Shown: one piece after another, positions 1 to 9,908 of the stretch
Layout: each line of letters starts with the position of its first letter
Numbering within the stretch: position 1 is the first letter of the stretch
NCBI RefSeq assembly: GCF_023349125.1
Contig: NZ_JAKIKT010000007.1
Location: 186,001 to 250,000, forward strand
Reading direction: 5' to 3'
Length of the DNA stretch: 64,000 bases
DNA from: Shewanella corallii
Lineage (GTDB): Bacteria; Pseudomonadota; Gammaproteobacteria; Enterobacterales; Shewanellaceae
Position numbers and translations under genes: made by a program
Notes under the pieces: generated by a model
The model's database searches: none
The model's input: only the letters and a program-made list of their open reading frames with translations
Told to the model about the DNA's origin: nothing

Positions 1-81
1 GCCTCAGGTGAATCTCGCTTAAGACAGTTTTTGGGTTGCTTAAGCTTTAACAGGTTTTTACAGTTGCAAACCTTGTCTCGC

Positions 82-507
82 TTATTCCAGCGAGGCGACC
101 ACCAGACGAATTTGTGCTCTGGCTTCATCCAATGAGTCGACGATTGCCATGGCTGACTGATTGTGGTTACTCATGTCGGCCCAGTTGTCCTGCCAAACCA
201 TTTTGATATTGGTTGCCGCCTGCTGAGCATCCTGAGGCATCAGCAGGGCCAGGTCCTGGATTAGTCCCACTTTTACCCAGCCCTTTCTGGGGTTGCCTGT
301 GACTATGTCCTTGTCATAGTGGGCGGTATACACAATCAGCTCCAGCTCCGCAATTTCTTTAAGGACTTCAAAGGCGGCATTGCGAACGGTGGCATTCTCT
401 TCAGTGACCTCCATACGCCATACATTGTATGAGAAGCCGATAAGCGCAAATATCATGCTGAATATCGCTGTCAATCTGAAAATCTGACTGCTGTGCTGGG
501 GCAACAT
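82..507 (-). CDS. Hypothetical membrane-anchored protein
   Basis: A 141-residue protein of unknown function. Residues about 9-30 (FRLTAIFSMIFALIGFSYNV) form one hydrophobic segment near the N-terminus, so it is probably an inner-membrane anchor or uncleaved signal with the rest in the periplasm. The remainder is helical in character and rich in Ala, Asp and Glu, with no motif I can assign. It lies downstream of the disrupted pilin-like gene on the same strand. The ATG at 507 is the only reasonable start. I do not recognise a family. Confidence 0.6.
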   Translation of the reverse strand: MLPQHSSQIFRLTAIFSMIFALIGFSYNVWRMEVTEENATVRNAAFEVLKEIAELELIVYTAHYDKDIVTGNPRKGWVKVGLIQDLALLMPQDAQQAATNIKMVWQDNWADMSNHNQSAMAIVDSLDEARAQIRLVVASLE

Positions 508-602
508 AAATCTCTCCGGTCGGTTCGGGTTATTAATCAGACCCGGGTCAGCTCAATTCCTGTTCAGGTATAAGCATAACTTGCCAGAAAGACACGGGAA
601 GG

Positions 603-1439
603 TCAGCTGCGCAGGTTACCGCAGTCCCGGGTTTCTGCCGAAAGCTGATAGTTAAAGCTGGCCGTGGGGGAGCGATAGACAATATGACAATTGAGTTCAC
701 CCGCCTGAATTTGAGCTTTTGCAAAGGCCAGGGTGGTGGGGAGCAGTAATCTGGCACCTGTCCCGGGCTGGCTGAGTATCAGCCAGTCACCCTCTGTTAA
801 GCCGGTTAGCTTACGGAAGTTGTTCTGAATAACAGGGTTGGATGCCGACGCAATAGGATAGCCATTGGCCACGTAGAGACGCGTGCCCTGGATGGTGACG
901 TAGAAATAGCCCATTTCCCTATCCCAGTTGGGGTGACCATTGCAGTCGTAACGGCATTCACTGAGATCACCAATGCCTTCGATTTGACTCAGACTATGAA
1001 TTTGGCGGTTAAATTCAGCGATTCGGGCGCTGTTGCCCTTAAGTTGTGCGCTGTGGCTTTCACCGAACAGAGAGATAAACTTTGGCGCTGCGATTACCGC
1101 AATGATGGCGAGCAGGGTAACTGTGATGACAAGTTCAATCTAATACCAATTTCAGTTAATAGTTAATCAGCTTCAGCGGGAGTTCAATGCGCTTGAGACA
1201 AGGCGAGTTGACGAAGTCATAGTGGTTCTATGTCAAGACGACTCAACACAGTATCAAGTGCATTGACCCCCGCACTGCGTGAGCGTGTCAGGCATCCTGC
1301 TTCTGTGTTGCATTGCTCTTAAAGGGGCCACCCTTAGTCAATCAATGCGCCTTGAATCAGAATCCCTGACGCGCTCTGAAATGATAAGACTATTAATGAA
1401 GTTGGTATAAAAACCGGTTTCTTTCTGGGAAAATTGCAA
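603..1439 (-). pseudogene. Type IV pilin-like protein gene, split by a MITE-like insertion
   Basis: Reading the minus strand from about 1139 gives IELVITVTLLAIIAV, the hydrophobic N-terminal helix of a type IV pilin or pseudopilin. A pilin-like globular body with paired cysteines follows, to the stop at 603 (in frame with the ATG at 914). The codon just before IELV is TAG, and the prepilin leader with its Gly-Phe cleavage site is missing there. On the other side of the inserted element (minus strand, 1439 to about 1411) a TTG start would read MQFSQKETGF, an acceptable prepilin leader ending in the expected GF. The gene therefore looks cut exactly at the leader/mature boundary. Translation from the internal ATG at 914 would give only a 103-residue fragment. 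The reading of the leader is inference. Confidence 0.65.
1144..1407. mobile_element. MITE-like non-autonomous element, 264 bp
   Basis: The ends are imperfect inverted repeats. The left end reads TACCAATTTCAGTTAATAG and the right end, on the opposite strand, TACCAACTTCATTAATAG. A TAA triplet flanks both sides (1141-1143 and 1408-1410) and could be a 3-bp target duplication. The interior has no credible ORF and contains several smaller inverted segments. Short IS-derived repeats with TACCAA ends are common in Shewanella and Vibrio genomes (established knowledge, family not named here). It interrupts the pilin-like gene. Confidence 0.7.
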
Positions 1440-1546
1440 AACATATGGGGGTTGGTAAATGGTGCGTGCACGTTACCCATGTTGGCCTTGTACATCCAAT
1501 GCAGAAAAGCGATTGCGGCAATGAGTCTGCTGCTATTTTGCGCTTT

Positions 1547-1577
1547 GGTTCAGGCCCTGTGAAAACAGGCCTGAACC
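1547..1577 (-). terminator. Hairpin just after the patatin gene
   Basis: GGTTCAGGCCCTGT, a GAAA loop and ACAGGCCTGAACC form a long stem with one bulged base, about 12 bp past the patatin stop on the minus strand. There is no clear T-tract, so it may end or stabilise the transcript rather than act as a classic intrinsic terminator. Confidence 0.5.
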
Positions 1578-1589
1578 AGAGAGGCTGTA

Positions 1590-2885
1590 TCAATGCTGCT
1601 GCATCAAAGGCAATCTGACATTGAGTAGATAGTCATTAAATTCAAATCGTTGCAGGAAGTTGAGGGCCGTATCGACCCCCGACATAAACAGGTCATATTT
1701 ATGCTCTGGCGGCATTTCAAAGTTGAGCCACTGAATCTCGGGCTTAATGGGAATATTACTGACCAGTTCATCATAGTCCGCTGAGTGCACTACCCTCAGG
1801 TGATTATCAAACATGCGGCGTGAAGTGTTCACCACAGCGCCCAGATACTGCAGAAACGTATCCGTGTTGTGCTGATAGACATCATCCTCAAGCTTGACCC
1901 CTATGGTGGGGGCTCTGGGGGCGTGTCTGGAAGCCCGGGCCAGGTGAAAGATATCAAAAGGGAAGTTGGACACCATGCCACCATCGACAAACCGCACCTG
2001 CTCGGGTGGTCGTTGATATTTAAACTGATGGGCTTTGATATTGCGAAGATCCTCAAACAGGTGCATCGCCTTTTTCCCCTGTGGGATCTGATTAACCACC
2101 ATAGGCTCAAAGAACAGGGGCACTGACATGGATGCTCTGACAAAGTGGGCGGGATGAAGCTCTTCTGTGTCCTGCCAGTAGAGTGGTGCATCTTTGGGGA
2201 ATACCGCCCGGCTTTCCGTAGTGATATCTGTGGCTATCAGGGCGACTGCGCCACTGGCGGCATCCGCCGACGGGATTTTACCTGCCTCCTCAGAGGTACA
2301 GATGTACAGGGGAGGAAAGCTGTTTACTCTCGACTCCAGATCGGCCACGGTATAAACCGCATGCTCGTTGAGGATCTCTGTGGCCCACTCGAGAAATCTG
2401 TTACCAGGATTCAGCCCCAGAGTGGATTGAACCTGTCTAAAGGTTTTGTAGAGGCTGCGGGCACTCCACACATAACTCCAGCCCGAGTCCTTGTTCAGCA
2501 CTTTGCGGATCACCTTTTTGACATAGTCAGGTCCATCCATAAACTCATCAAAAGCCGTACTGTCCAGAATCTCCAGTACCTTCTGACTTTTGGGTTTTCC
2601 CGGCACGTCCAGTGCTGCGGTCATCAGTGCATTGATGGCTCCGGCAGAGGTTCCTGCGACTTTTCGAAATCTCAGCCCCTGCTGTTCAAGTACATAGGTA
2701 AAGCCCACCAAAGCAATACCCAACATGCCACCCCCTTCCATCACCAGATCCACATACTGATTGCCGTCGTCATCGACGATATGACTGAAGACTTTGTCCT
2801 TCAGCTGCTCCTGTCGATTGGCAATCTCCATGTCTGCCTGGGTCCTGGCGCGGGTGATCCAACTTGCAGTATCAACATCTTGCAT
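1590..2885 (-). CDS. Patatin-like phospholipase
   Basis: A 431-residue patatin-family lipid acyl hydrolase. The oxyanion-hole glycine run MEGGGMLGIAL is at about 49-59, the nucleophile elbow GTSAG at 78-82 (Ser80), and the second catalytic residue in DGG at 301-303 (Asp301), so the Ser-Asp dyad is complete. Such enzymes remove acyl chains from phospholipids or other lipids. There is no signal peptide, so it is likely cytoplasmic or peripheral to the membrane. The ATG at 2885 has AAGGA about 9 bases upstream. It stands alone, separated from the liu operon by a bidirectional terminator. Substrate not predictable. Confidence 0.9.
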   Translation of the reverse strand: MQDVDTASWITRARTQADMEIANRQEQLKDKVFSHIVDDDGNQYVDLVMEGGGMLGIALVGFTYVLEQQGLRFRKVAGTSAGAINALMTAALDVPGKPKSQKVLEILDSTAFDEFMDGPDYVKKVIRKVLNKDSGWSYVWSARSLYKTFRQVQSTLGLNPGNRFLEWATEILNEHAVYTVADLESRVNSFPPLYICTSEEAGKIPSADAASGAVALIATDITTESRAVFPKDAPLYWQDTEELHPAHFVRASMSVPLFFEPMVVNQIPQGKKAMHLFEDLRNIKAHQFKYQRPPEQVRFVDGGMVSNFPFDIFHLARASRHAPRAPTIGVKLEDDVYQHNTDTFLQYLGAVVNTSRRMFDNHLRVVHSADYDELVSNIPIKPEIQWLNFEMPPEHKYDLFMSGVDTALNFLQRFEFNDYLLNVRLPLMQQH

Positions 2886-3001
2886 ATATCCATCCTTAGC
2901 CCTGAAAACGTAAGTAACGTGCTACAAGATCACATACTTCTTTACGAGTTGGAATGACTGAAAAGTGTGGTATTTCGCCTGAATCTACTAATACCCCAAA
3001 C

Positions 3002-3030
3002 AAAAAAACCACCCGAAAGGGTGGTTTTTG
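3002..3030. terminator. Bidirectional intrinsic terminator
   Basis: CCACCC (3009-3014), loop GAAA and GGGTGG (3019-3024) form a stem with an A-run on one side and a T-run on the other. It can therefore stop transcription in both directions. It lies about 30 bp past the stop of the last gene of the leucine operon (minus strand). Confidence 0.9.
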
Positions 3031-3059
3031 GCATCGATTAACCTATCAGCTCATACTTT

Positions 3060-3716
3060 CTAAAACTGCATTTCCGGCACATGTTCAGGGACGATAAGTT
3101 TACCTGCGGTCTTCTCGATAATCTCTTCGACCGAGACACCCGGTGCCCGTTCAATCAGATGGAAAGCGCCATCCTTGATTTCCAGGAATGCCAGGTCGGT
3201 CAATACCCGCTTAATGCAGCCGTATCCGGTCAATGGCAGTTGGCATTCGGGTAACAGCTTGGAGTTCCCTTTTTTGTCAGCGTGCATCATGGTGACGATA
3301 ATATTGTCGGCACCAGCCACCAGATCCATGGCGCCACCCATGCCTTTCACCAGCTTGCCCGGGATCATCCAGGAAGCAATTGAACCGTTGACGTCCACTT
3401 CGAACGCGCCCAGTACCGTCAGGTCCACATGGCCGCCTCTGATCATGGCGAAGCTCTCGGCTGAGGAGAAGAAAGACGCGCCTTTGACTGCGGTAACGGT
3501 TTGCTTACCTGCGTTAATAAGGTCCGGATCTATTGTCTCTTCGGTGGGAAATTCGCCCATCCCCAACAGGCCATTTTCTGACTGCAGCATCACTTCCATA
3601 CCATCGGGAATATAGTTGGCCACCAGAGTGGGAATGCCTATCCCCAGATTGACGTAAAAGCCATCTTGCAGTTCCTGGGCAACACGCTGGGCCAATTGTT
3701 CTCTTGTCAGTGCCAT
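3060..3716 (-). CDS. scoB: 3-oxoacid (acetoacetate) CoA-transferase, subunit B
   Basis: A 218-residue beta subunit of a class I CoA-transferase, which moves CoA from succinyl-CoA (or acyl-CoA) to acetoacetate. The SENG motif near residue 46 (LQSENGLLGMG) carries the glutamate that forms the covalent CoA thioester in this family, and VNLGIGIPTLVANY near the N-terminus is typical. Subunit A lies 11 bp upstream. As the last gene of the liu operon it would handle the acetoacetate released by HMG-CoA lyase. Length is normal for the family. The alternative name is atoA; acyl preference cannot be told from sequence. Confidence 0.92.
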   Translation of the reverse strand: MALTREQLAQRVAQELQDGFYVNLGIGIPTLVANYIPDGMEVMLQSENGLLGMGEFPTEETIDPDLINAGKQTVTAVKGASFFSSAESFAMIRGGHVDLTVLGAFEVDVNGSIASWMIPGKLVKGMGGAMDLVAGADNIIVTMMHADKKGNSKLLPECQLPLTGYGCIKRVLTDLAFLEIKDGAFHLIERAPGVSVEEIIEKTAGKLIVPEHVPEMQF

Positions 3717-3727
3717 ATCGCCTCTCC

Positions 3728-4438
3728 TTATGCCTCAGCTGTCTGCTTGATGGTACGCTGCTCGATACGCTTCTCAAAGGTGCCTTTAATTACCCGATCA
3801 ACATAAATGCCCGGGGTATGGATATGGTCTGGGTCCAGTTCACCCGGCTCCACTATCTCTTCGGCCTCGACCACAGTGATTTTGCCTGCAGTGGCCATCA
3901 TAGGGTTGAAGTTGGCGGCAGTTTTACGGAATACCAGGTTACCCATGGTGTCGGCTTTCCAGGCGCGAACCAGAGCAAAATCAGCCGTGAGGGAATCTTC
4001 CAGTACATAATGGCGGCCCTTGATTTCACGGGTTTCTTTGCCTTCGGCCACTGGGGTACCGTAACCTGTGGCTGTAAAAAAGGCGGGGATACCTGCGCCA
4101 CCAGCACGGATTTTCTCTGCCAGGGTGCCCTGTGGTGTCAGGATAACGTTCAGTTCACCGCTGAGCATCTGCTGCTCAAAGGTGGCGTTTTCGCCCACAT
4201 AGGAGGCGATCATGGTGCTGATCTGACGGTTTTGCAGCAGCAGGCCCAGACCGAAGTCATCCACACCTGCGTTATTGGAGATGGCGATAAGGCCTTTGAC
4301 TTTCAGCTCAACCATACGGGCAATCAGCCCTTCCGGGATACCACACAGGCCGAATCCTCCGACCATAATGGTCATATCATCAGTCAGACCTGCCAGCGCT
4401 TCTTCATAGCTGCCGACGACCTTATTGAGTCCTGCCAT
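3728..4438 (-). CDS. scoA: 3-oxoacid (acetoacetate) CoA-transferase, subunit A
   Basis: A 236-residue alpha subunit partner of the preceding entry. The glycine-rich [14 protein letters not shown] motif at about 27-40 is the family signature for CoA binding, and [14 protein letters not shown] follows. It forms a heteromer with subunit B, encoded directly downstream. The ATG at 4438 is followed by [14 protein letters not shown], a normal start for the family. It lies about 75 bp after liuE in the same direction and closes the leucine pathway by activating acetoacetate. It could equally be called atoD. Confidence 0.92.
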   Translation of the reverse strand: MAGLNKVVGSYEEALAGLTDDMTIMVGGFGLCGIPEGLIARMVELKVKGLIAISNNAGVDDFGLGLLLQNRQISTMIASYVGENATFEQQMLSGELNVILTPQGTLAEKIRAGGAGIPAFFTATGYGTPVAEGKETREIKGRHYVLEDSLTADFALVRAWKADTMGNLVFRKTAANFNPMMATAGKITVVEAEEIVEPGELDPDHIHTPGIYVDRVIKGTFEKRIEQRTIKQTAEA

Positions 4439-4514
4439 AGTTCACTCCTTTGTTTGCAGTGGCGCTTCACCACTGTCGTTATTCTTGTATCAAATGCGCT
4501 AACGGTTCTGTCGT

Positions 4515-5405
4515 TCAGCTGCCCATGGCCTGTGCCACCTTGGAGCCTGATGGTCGCCCCAGAGCCTGGCTGATTTTGTGGCCCGCTGCGGCCAGCTTTT
4601 GCAGATCTATTCCAGTCTCTACGCCCATACCGTGCAGCATGTAAACCAGGTCTTCTGAAGCCAGATTGCCCGAGGCACCTTTAGCGTAGGGGCAGCCGCC
4701 CAAACCTGCCACTGAGGTATCGATAGTGCTCACCCCCAGATCCAGGCAGGCATGGATATTGGCCAACGCCTGTCCCCAGGTATCGTGAAAGTGCAGTGCC
4801 AGCTTTTCCATGGGGACTTTGGCTGATACTGCCTGCACCATATTACGGGCTTTGTCCGGGGTGCCAACGCCTATGGTGTCACCCAAAGAGATCTCATAAA
4901 CGCCCAGCTTGTAAAGAACTTCAGACACGCGTACGACTTCACTGACAGGGATTTCACCATCATAGGGGCATCCCAGGGTGCAGGAGACATATCCACGCAC
5001 CGGCAGGTTGAGTGATTTTGCCTTTTCTATCAATGGGATAAAGCGCTCTATCGACTCTTCGATAGAGCAGTTGATATTGCGCTGACTGAAACCCTCAGAC
5101 GCGGCTGCAAATACCGCCACTTCATCGGCTTTGGCGTCAAGCGCCGCTTCCAGTCCCCGCATATTAGGCGTGAGGGCGCTGTAGCTGACATCCGCATGAC
5201 GTGTGACCCCGGCAAACACATCGCTGCTGTCGGCCATTTGTGGTACCCATTTGGGAGAGACAAAGCTGCCGGTTTCGATGCGTTTGACACCGGCATCAGC
5301 CAGACTATTTACCAGCTGAATCTTGTCGGCCAGAGGTACACTCTTTTCGTTTTGCAGGCCGTCTCTTGGGCCCACTTCAAACAGACTGACTTTATCAGGA
5401 CGCAT
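4515..5405 (-). CDS. liuE: Hydroxymethylglutaryl-CoA lyase
   Basis: Cleaves HMG-CoA to acetyl-CoA and acetoacetate, the last carbon-carbon cleavage of leucine breakdown. The 296-residue protein starts MRPDKVSLFEVGPRDGLQNE, the standard N-terminus with the catalytic Arg-Asp and a metal site. Near residue 230 it has the HMG-CoA lyase signature GLGGCPYAKGASGN with the active-site cysteine. An in-frame ATG 21 codons further upstream is rejected because it adds residues with no family counterpart that lie deep within liuD. The chosen start overlaps the liuD stop by 11 bp, suggesting translational coupling. Confidence 0.95.
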   Translation of the reverse strand: MRPDKVSLFEVGPRDGLQNEKSVPLADKIQLVNSLADAGVKRIETGSFVSPKWVPQMADSSDVFAGVTRHADVSYSALTPNMRGLEAALDAKADEVAVFAAASEGFSQRNINCSIEESIERFIPLIEKAKSLNLPVRGYVSCTLGCPYDGEIPVSEVVRVSEVLYKLGVYEISLGDTIGVGTPDKARNMVQAVSAKVPMEKLALHFHDTWGQALANIHACLDLGVSTIDTSVAGLGGCPYAKGASGNLASEDLVYMLHGMGVETGIDLQKLAAAGHKISQALGRPSGSKVAQAMGS

Positions 5406-7467
5406 CTGCGACCTCCGGTTTTTCGTTTGCGTCAGAAGCTGAGTCGAACTCCAGCAGCAGTACGCCATCGCTGACCAGTTCGCCCGGGGCGAAGAAGAAC
5501 TCCTTCACGCTGCCTGCACCGGGGGCGGCGATGGTGTACTCCATCTTCATGGCTTCCATCACCATCAGGCCCTGACCTTTTTCAACCTGTGCGCCAACGT
5601 CCACCAGATGGGTCACCACAGTGCCGTTCATTGGGGCATTGAGTGGGTTGTCATGGCCATCATCGGCATCGTCATTGTGGGTTTTGACCGCACGGAAATG
5701 CAGGCTTTGTACTGACTCTTTAGTCAAGTCTGTCGCGGGCAGGAACAGGGTAAAGTCACTGTCTTTTTGAGCAATAGTCACCGATTGCTTTTGACCGTTC
5801 AGGGTATAGGTGAGGCGCTCGGCTCCAGAGTGCAGGCAGGTGAGCTCTCCCTGGATTGTGATTTGCTGATCGTTTAACTCAAGCAGGTAGTTGCTGCCGA
5901 CTTTGGTCAGCCTCAGCTCATGAATGTCATGGTTATCGTCCATCAGCATCACATCAAAGCGACTGGCTGCACCGAGGCGCATGCCACTGAATCCCTGCCA
6001 GGGAGAGTCTGGCTCATGGGCAAACCCTGGCTGCTCCTGCTGGTTTTTCAGCAGACGATAAAGCGCTGCAACCGGCAGGGCGGACTTGATATCTGCCTTG
6101 GGGTCAGCAAGCAGTTCATCCTGGTGGCGGTCGATAAAATCGGTACACAGAATGGCGTCTTTAAACTCCTGGTTCCGACAAATACGTCCCAGGAAAGGAA
6201 TATTGTGTTTGAGCCCGGTGATCAGGTATTCATCCAGCGCATTGGCCATTCGGGCGAGGGCGCTTTCCCTGTCGCTGTCCCAGGTGATCAATTTGGTGAT
6301 CATAGGGTCATAGAAGTTACTGATCTCGTCTCCCTGACGAATACCTGAGTCGATACGAACATGCTGGTTTTCGGTCGGTTCGCTCAGGAACTCAAGCAGG
6401 CCTGAGGCGGGCAGGAAGTTGTTGGCCGGATCTTCGGCATAGATGCGTGACTCAAAGGCGTGGCCGCTTATCTGGATCTGATCCTGCTCCAGGGGAAGCG
6501 TTTGACCTGCCGCCACCAGAAGCTGCCAGCGCACCAGATCCTGACCTGTCACCATTTCGGTCACCGGATGCTCAACCTGAAGACGGGTGTTCATCTCCAT
6601 AAAGAAGAAACTGTCATCACTGGCTTCAGTGTCCAGCAGGAACTCCACTGTGCCGGCACCCACATAATCGATGGCACGGGCTGCGGCGACAGCGGCTTCA
6701 CCCATTTGCCTGCGCAGCTTATCAGACAGTCCTGGCGCAGGTGCTTCTTCAATCACCTTCTGGTGACGACGCTGCACAGAGCAGTCTCTGTCTGACAGGT
6801 AAACACAGTTGCCATGAGTATCGGCAAATACCTGCACCTCAACATGGCGCGGCTTTCTCAGATAGCGTTCAATCAGGAGCTTGTCATTGCCGAAAGAGGA
6901 GAGGGCTTCGCGACGGGCGGAGCCGATGGCCTCCATAATTTCGGCTTCAGACTCCACCACCTTCATGCCTTTACCACCGCCCCCGAAGGCGGCTTTGATC
7001 AGCTGCGGATAGCCGATGCGCTTCGACTCATTGATGAGCAGCTCATCGCTCTGGTCATCACCGTGATAGCCCGGCACCAGTGGTACGCCAGCTTTTTCCA
7101 TAATGGCTTTGGCGGCACTCTTGCTGCCCATTGCATCAATGGCATCACTGCCCGGACCCACAAAACGGATATCGGCCTGCTCACAGGCGCGGGCAAATTC
7201 GGCATTTTCCGACAGGAAGCCATAACCCGGGTGAACCGCATCGGCGCCGCACTTTTTGGCAATCTCAAGAATAAGGTCGCCTTTTAAATAAGACTCGCTG
7301 GGGGCGCTGCCGCCAAGGTAGAAGGCTTCATCTGCCATTTCTACATGGCGGGCTTTGGCGTCGGCGTCAGAGTATAGGGCAACTGTTTTCAGCCCCATGG
7401 TTCTGGCTGTGCGAATAACGCGGCAGGCAATTTCGCCGCGGTTGGCGATAATGATTTTAGTCAGCAT
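5395..7467 (-). CDS. liuD: Methylcrotonyl-CoA carboxylase, biotin-carrying alpha subunit
   Basis: A 690-residue protein with biotin carboxylase and biotin carrier domains. It carboxylates biotin with bicarbonate and ATP, then passes CO2 to LiuB for carboxylation of 3-methylcrotonyl-CoA. The N-terminus IIIANRGEIACRVIRT and the ATP-grasp glycine loop AAFGGGGKGMKVV (about residues 171-183) are clear. The carrier motif EAMKM near the C-terminus puts biotin on about Lys641. The middle linker region has low similarity to other carboxylases, as usual in this family. It overlaps liuC by 11 bp at its start and liuE at its end. Confidence 0.95.
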   Translation of the reverse strand: MLTKIIIANRGEIACRVIRTARTMGLKTVALYSDADAKARHVEMADEAFYLGGSAPSESYLKGDLILEIAKKCGADAVHPGYGFLSENAEFARACEQADIRFVGPGSDAIDAMGSKSAAKAIMEKAGVPLVPGYHGDDQSDELLINESKRIGYPQLIKAAFGGGGKGMKVVESEAEIMEAIGSARREALSSFGNDKLLIERYLRKPRHVEVQVFADTHGNCVYLSDRDCSVQRRHQKVIEEAPAPGLSDKLRRQMGEAAVAAARAIDYVGAGTVEFLLDTEASDDSFFFMEMNTRLQVEHPVTEMVTGQDLVRWQLLVAAGQTLPLEQDQIQISGHAFESRIYAEDPANNFLPASGLLEFLSEPTENQHVRIDSGIRQGDEISNFYDPMITKLITWDSDRESALARMANALDEYLITGLKHNIPFLGRICRNQEFKDAILCTDFIDRHQDELLADPKADIKSALPVAALYRLLKNQQEQPGFAHEPDSPWQGFSGMRLGAASRFDVMLMDDNHDIHELRLTKVGSNYLLELNDQQITIQGELTCLHSGAERLTYTLNGQKQSVTIAQKDSDFTLFLPATDLTKESVQSLHFRAVKTHNDDADDGHDNPLNAPMNGTVVTHLVDVGAQVEKGQGLMVMEAMKMEYTIAAPGAGSVKEFFFAPGELVSDGVLLLEFDSASDANEKPEVADAS

Positions 7468-8287
7468 GCTTGCCGTCTCCTGATGACTGAAGGTTTACCT
7501 GGGTCCAGGCTGGTTGGCGTTTGTCGAAAAAGGCGTTAAGCCCTTCCTGTCCCTCTTCGGATACCCGGATGCGCGCTATCTGCTCGCTGGTGTAGTTAAT
7601 CACTTCCGGCGTTATCTCGCCGGATTGCTGCGCGGCAACAAGGCGCTTGCACCACTGCATTGCCTGAGGACTGTTGGCGATAAGTGTCGCTGTCATGGCC
7701 TCTTCAGCGGCATTCAAATCATCGGCCAGTTGATGAACCACGCCCAACTCCAGTGCGGCGTGTGCATCAAAACGTTCAGCCGTGAGCATATAGCGACGGG
7801 ATTGACGCTCGCCCATGGCGCGCAGCACATAGGGGCTGATGGCCGCAGGGATCAATCCCAGTTTGACTTCGCTCAGACAAAAGCTGGCATTGGGAGCGGC
7901 GATAGCGATATCACAGGCGCAGATAAGGCCCAGTGCGCCGCCAAACGCGGCACCATTAACCATTGCCAGGGTCGGACGGGGAAAAGTGTCCAGCTTATGC
8001 ATTAATGAGGCAAGCTCTTTGGCGTCACTCAGGTTCTGCTCAAAGTCCATAGCTGCCTGTTTGCGCATCCAGTTGAGGTCTGCACCGGCACTGAAGTGTT
8101 TACCCTCGGCTTTCAGTACCAACAGATGGCAATCGCCAGTATTAACGGCTTGGGCTGCTAGTGCATCGATTGCCGTAATCATTTCGCCTATCATGACTTC
8201 ATCGAAGGCGTTGTGCTTGTCGGTGCGGCTCAATGTCAGCGTGGCAATGCCATTTTCTAACGATGTGTTTATGTATTGATAATTCAT
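7457..8287 (-). CDS. liuC: Methylglutaconyl-CoA hydratase
   Basis: A 276-residue crotonase-fold hydratase that turns 3-methylglutaconyl-CoA into HMG-CoA. The oxyanion-hole region FSAGADLNWM and the turn GAAFGGALGLICACD are as in enoyl-CoA hydratases, and its position between liuB and liuD gives the specific role. The start at 8287 (MNYQYINTSLENG) has GAGGTG upstream; a start 19 codons earlier lies inside the liuB coding region and gives no crotonase-like sequence. It overlaps liuD by 11 bp. Confidence 0.93.
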   Translation of the reverse strand: MNYQYINTSLENGIATLTLSRTDKHNAFDEVMIGEMITAIDALAAQAVNTGDCHLLVLKAEGKHFSAGADLNWMRKQAAMDFEQNLSDAKELASLMHKLDTFPRPTLAMVNGAAFGGALGLICACDIAIAAPNASFCLSEVKLGLIPAAISPYVLRAMGERQSRRYMLTAERFDAHAALELGVVHQLADDLNAAEEAMTATLIANSPQAMQWCKRLVAAQQSGEITPEVINYTSEQIARIRVSEEGQEGLNAFFDKRQPAWTQVNLQSSGDGKHAD

Positions 8288-8300
8288 GCTGCACCTCAGA

Positions 8301-9908
8301 TCACATACGGAACACACCAAACTTGGTGTCTTCAATCGGTGCATTCAAGGAGGCGGCCAGCGCCAGACCGACCACTTCGCGGGTTTGAGCCGGGTCGATA
8401 ATACCGTCATCCCATAAACGGGCGCTGGCATGGTAGGGGTGACCTTCTTTGTCGTACTGCTCGACGATAGGCTGTTTGAACTCACGCTCTTCCTGCTCGC
8501 TCCACTGAACGCCTTTGCGGGCCAGACCATCACGTTTTACCGTGGCCAGTACCCCGGCAGCCTGCTCGCCACCCATCACTGAGATGCGGGCATTGGGCCA
8601 CATCCACATCATGGTGGGGTCAAAGGCACGGCCGCACATGCCATAGTTGCCCGCCCCATAGGAGCCGCCTATCAACACGGTAAATTTGGGTACAGTGGCA
8701 CAGGACACAGCGGTTACCATTTTGGCGCCGTGCTTGGCGATACCTTCATGTTCATACTTCTTACCCACCATAAAGCCGGTGATGTTCTGCAGGAACAGCA
8801 GGGGGATTTTGCGCTGGCAGCACAGCTCAATAAAGTGCGCGCCTTTCTGGGCAGATTCGGAGAACAAAATGCCGTTGTTGGCTACTATGCCAACCGGGTA
8901 ACCGTGAATGCGGGCAAAGCCACACACCAGGGTATTGCCATAGTTTGCTTTGAATTCATCAAAGTCTGAATCATCCACCAAACGGGCAATCACCTCTTTG
9001 ACGTCAAAGGGCTTTTTCAGGTCAGTGCCGACAATGCCGTACAGCTCATTGATATCGTATTTTGGTGCTTTGGCAGGTTTCAGCTCAACCGAGAGTGGCT
9101 TTTGATGATTCAGCCGGGTGACCGCCTGACGGGCCAGCTCCAGTGCGTGCTCATCATTGCGGGCCAGATGGTCAGCAACACCGGAAATACGGGTATGCAC
9201 ATCGCCACCGCCCAGCTCTTCGGCGCTAACCTCTTCACCTGTGGCCGCTTTCACCAATGGCGGGCCGGCCAGGAAGATGGTGCCTTGCTCTTTAACGATA
9301 ATGGATTCATCAGCCATAGCGGGCACATAGGCGCCACCTGCGGTACACAGCCCCATAACCACGGCAATTTGCGGAATGCCTTTAGAGGACATGCGCGCCT
9401 GATTGAAGAAGATACGGCCGAAATGATCTCTGTCGGGGAACACTTCATCCTGACGGGGAAGGTTGGCACCGCCTGAGTCCACCAGATAGATGCAGGGCAG
9501 GTGACAGCGCTCGGCGATCTCCTGAGCCCGCAAGTGCTTTTTCACTGTCAGCGGATAGTAGGTGCCGCCCTTAACCGTGGCATCGTTGGCGATAATCATG
9601 CACTCGACGCCACTGACCTTGCCGATCCCGGCTATTACACCGGCTGCAGGCACCTCTTCGCCATACACCTCAAAGGCGGCAAACTGCCCCACTTCCAGAA
9701 AGGGGGAGCCTGAGTCCAACAGGCGCTCGACACGCTCACGGGGGAGCAATTTGCCCTTGGCCAGATGACGTTCGCACGCGGCCTGACCGCCGCCCTGCAT
9801 GATTTTATGAACCTGCAGCTGTAAGTCATCTACCAGAGTCTGCATATCTGCAGCCTTGGCTTTGAACTCACTGCTTGCCGGATTAATACGGGAGTTGAAT
9901 TGCACCAC
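8301..9908 (-). CDS. liuB: Methylcrotonyl-CoA carboxylase, carboxyltransferase beta subunit
   Basis: A 535-residue carboxyltransferase that carries CO2 from the LiuD biotin to 3-methylcrotonyl-CoA. Both halves of the family are present: an N-half with [17 protein letters not shown], and a C-half with [17 protein letters not shown]. The reading frame stays open for 54 more codons upstream (to 10070), but that part is basic, low in complexity and unlike the family. The GTG at 9908 has AAGGA at good spacing and gives exactly the usual length beginning [12 protein letters not shown], so I chose it. The gap to liuA is then about 170 bp, unusually wide for this compact operon. Confidence 0.93.
   Translation of the reverse strand: MVQFNSRINPASSEFKAKAADMQTLVDDLQLQVHKIMQGGGQAACERHLAKGKLLPRERVERLLDSGSPFLEVGQFAAFEVYGEEVPAAGVIAGIGKVSGVECMIIANDATVKGGTYYPLTVKKHLRAQEIAERCHLPCIYLVDSGGANLPRQDEVFPDRDHFGRIFFNQARMSSKGIPQIAVVMGLCTAGGAYVPAMADESIIVKEQGTIFLAGPPLVKAATGEEVSAEELGGGDVHTRISGVADHLARNDEHALELARQAVTRLNHQKPLSVELKPAKAPKYDINELYGIVGTDLKKPFDVKEVIARLVDDSDFDEFKANYGNTLVCGFARIHGYPVGIVANNGILFSESAQKGAHFIELCCQRKIPLLFLQNITGFMVGKKYEHEGIAKHGAKMVTAVSCATVPKFTVLIGGSYGAGNYGMCGRAFDPTMMWMWPNARISVMGGEQAAGVLATVKRDGLARKGVQWSEQEEREFKQPIVEQYDKEGHPYHASARLWDDGIIDPAQTREVVGLALAASLNAPIEDTKFGVFRM

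Noticed and set aside
933-1166. Plus-strand ORF of 77 residues
   Set aside because: It is the complement of the pilin-like body, has no ribosome site and no family resemblance.
2145-2957. Plus-strand ORF of 270 residues opposite the patatin gene
   Set aside because: It runs antisense to a clear patatin with complete active site and has composition typical of a shadow frame.
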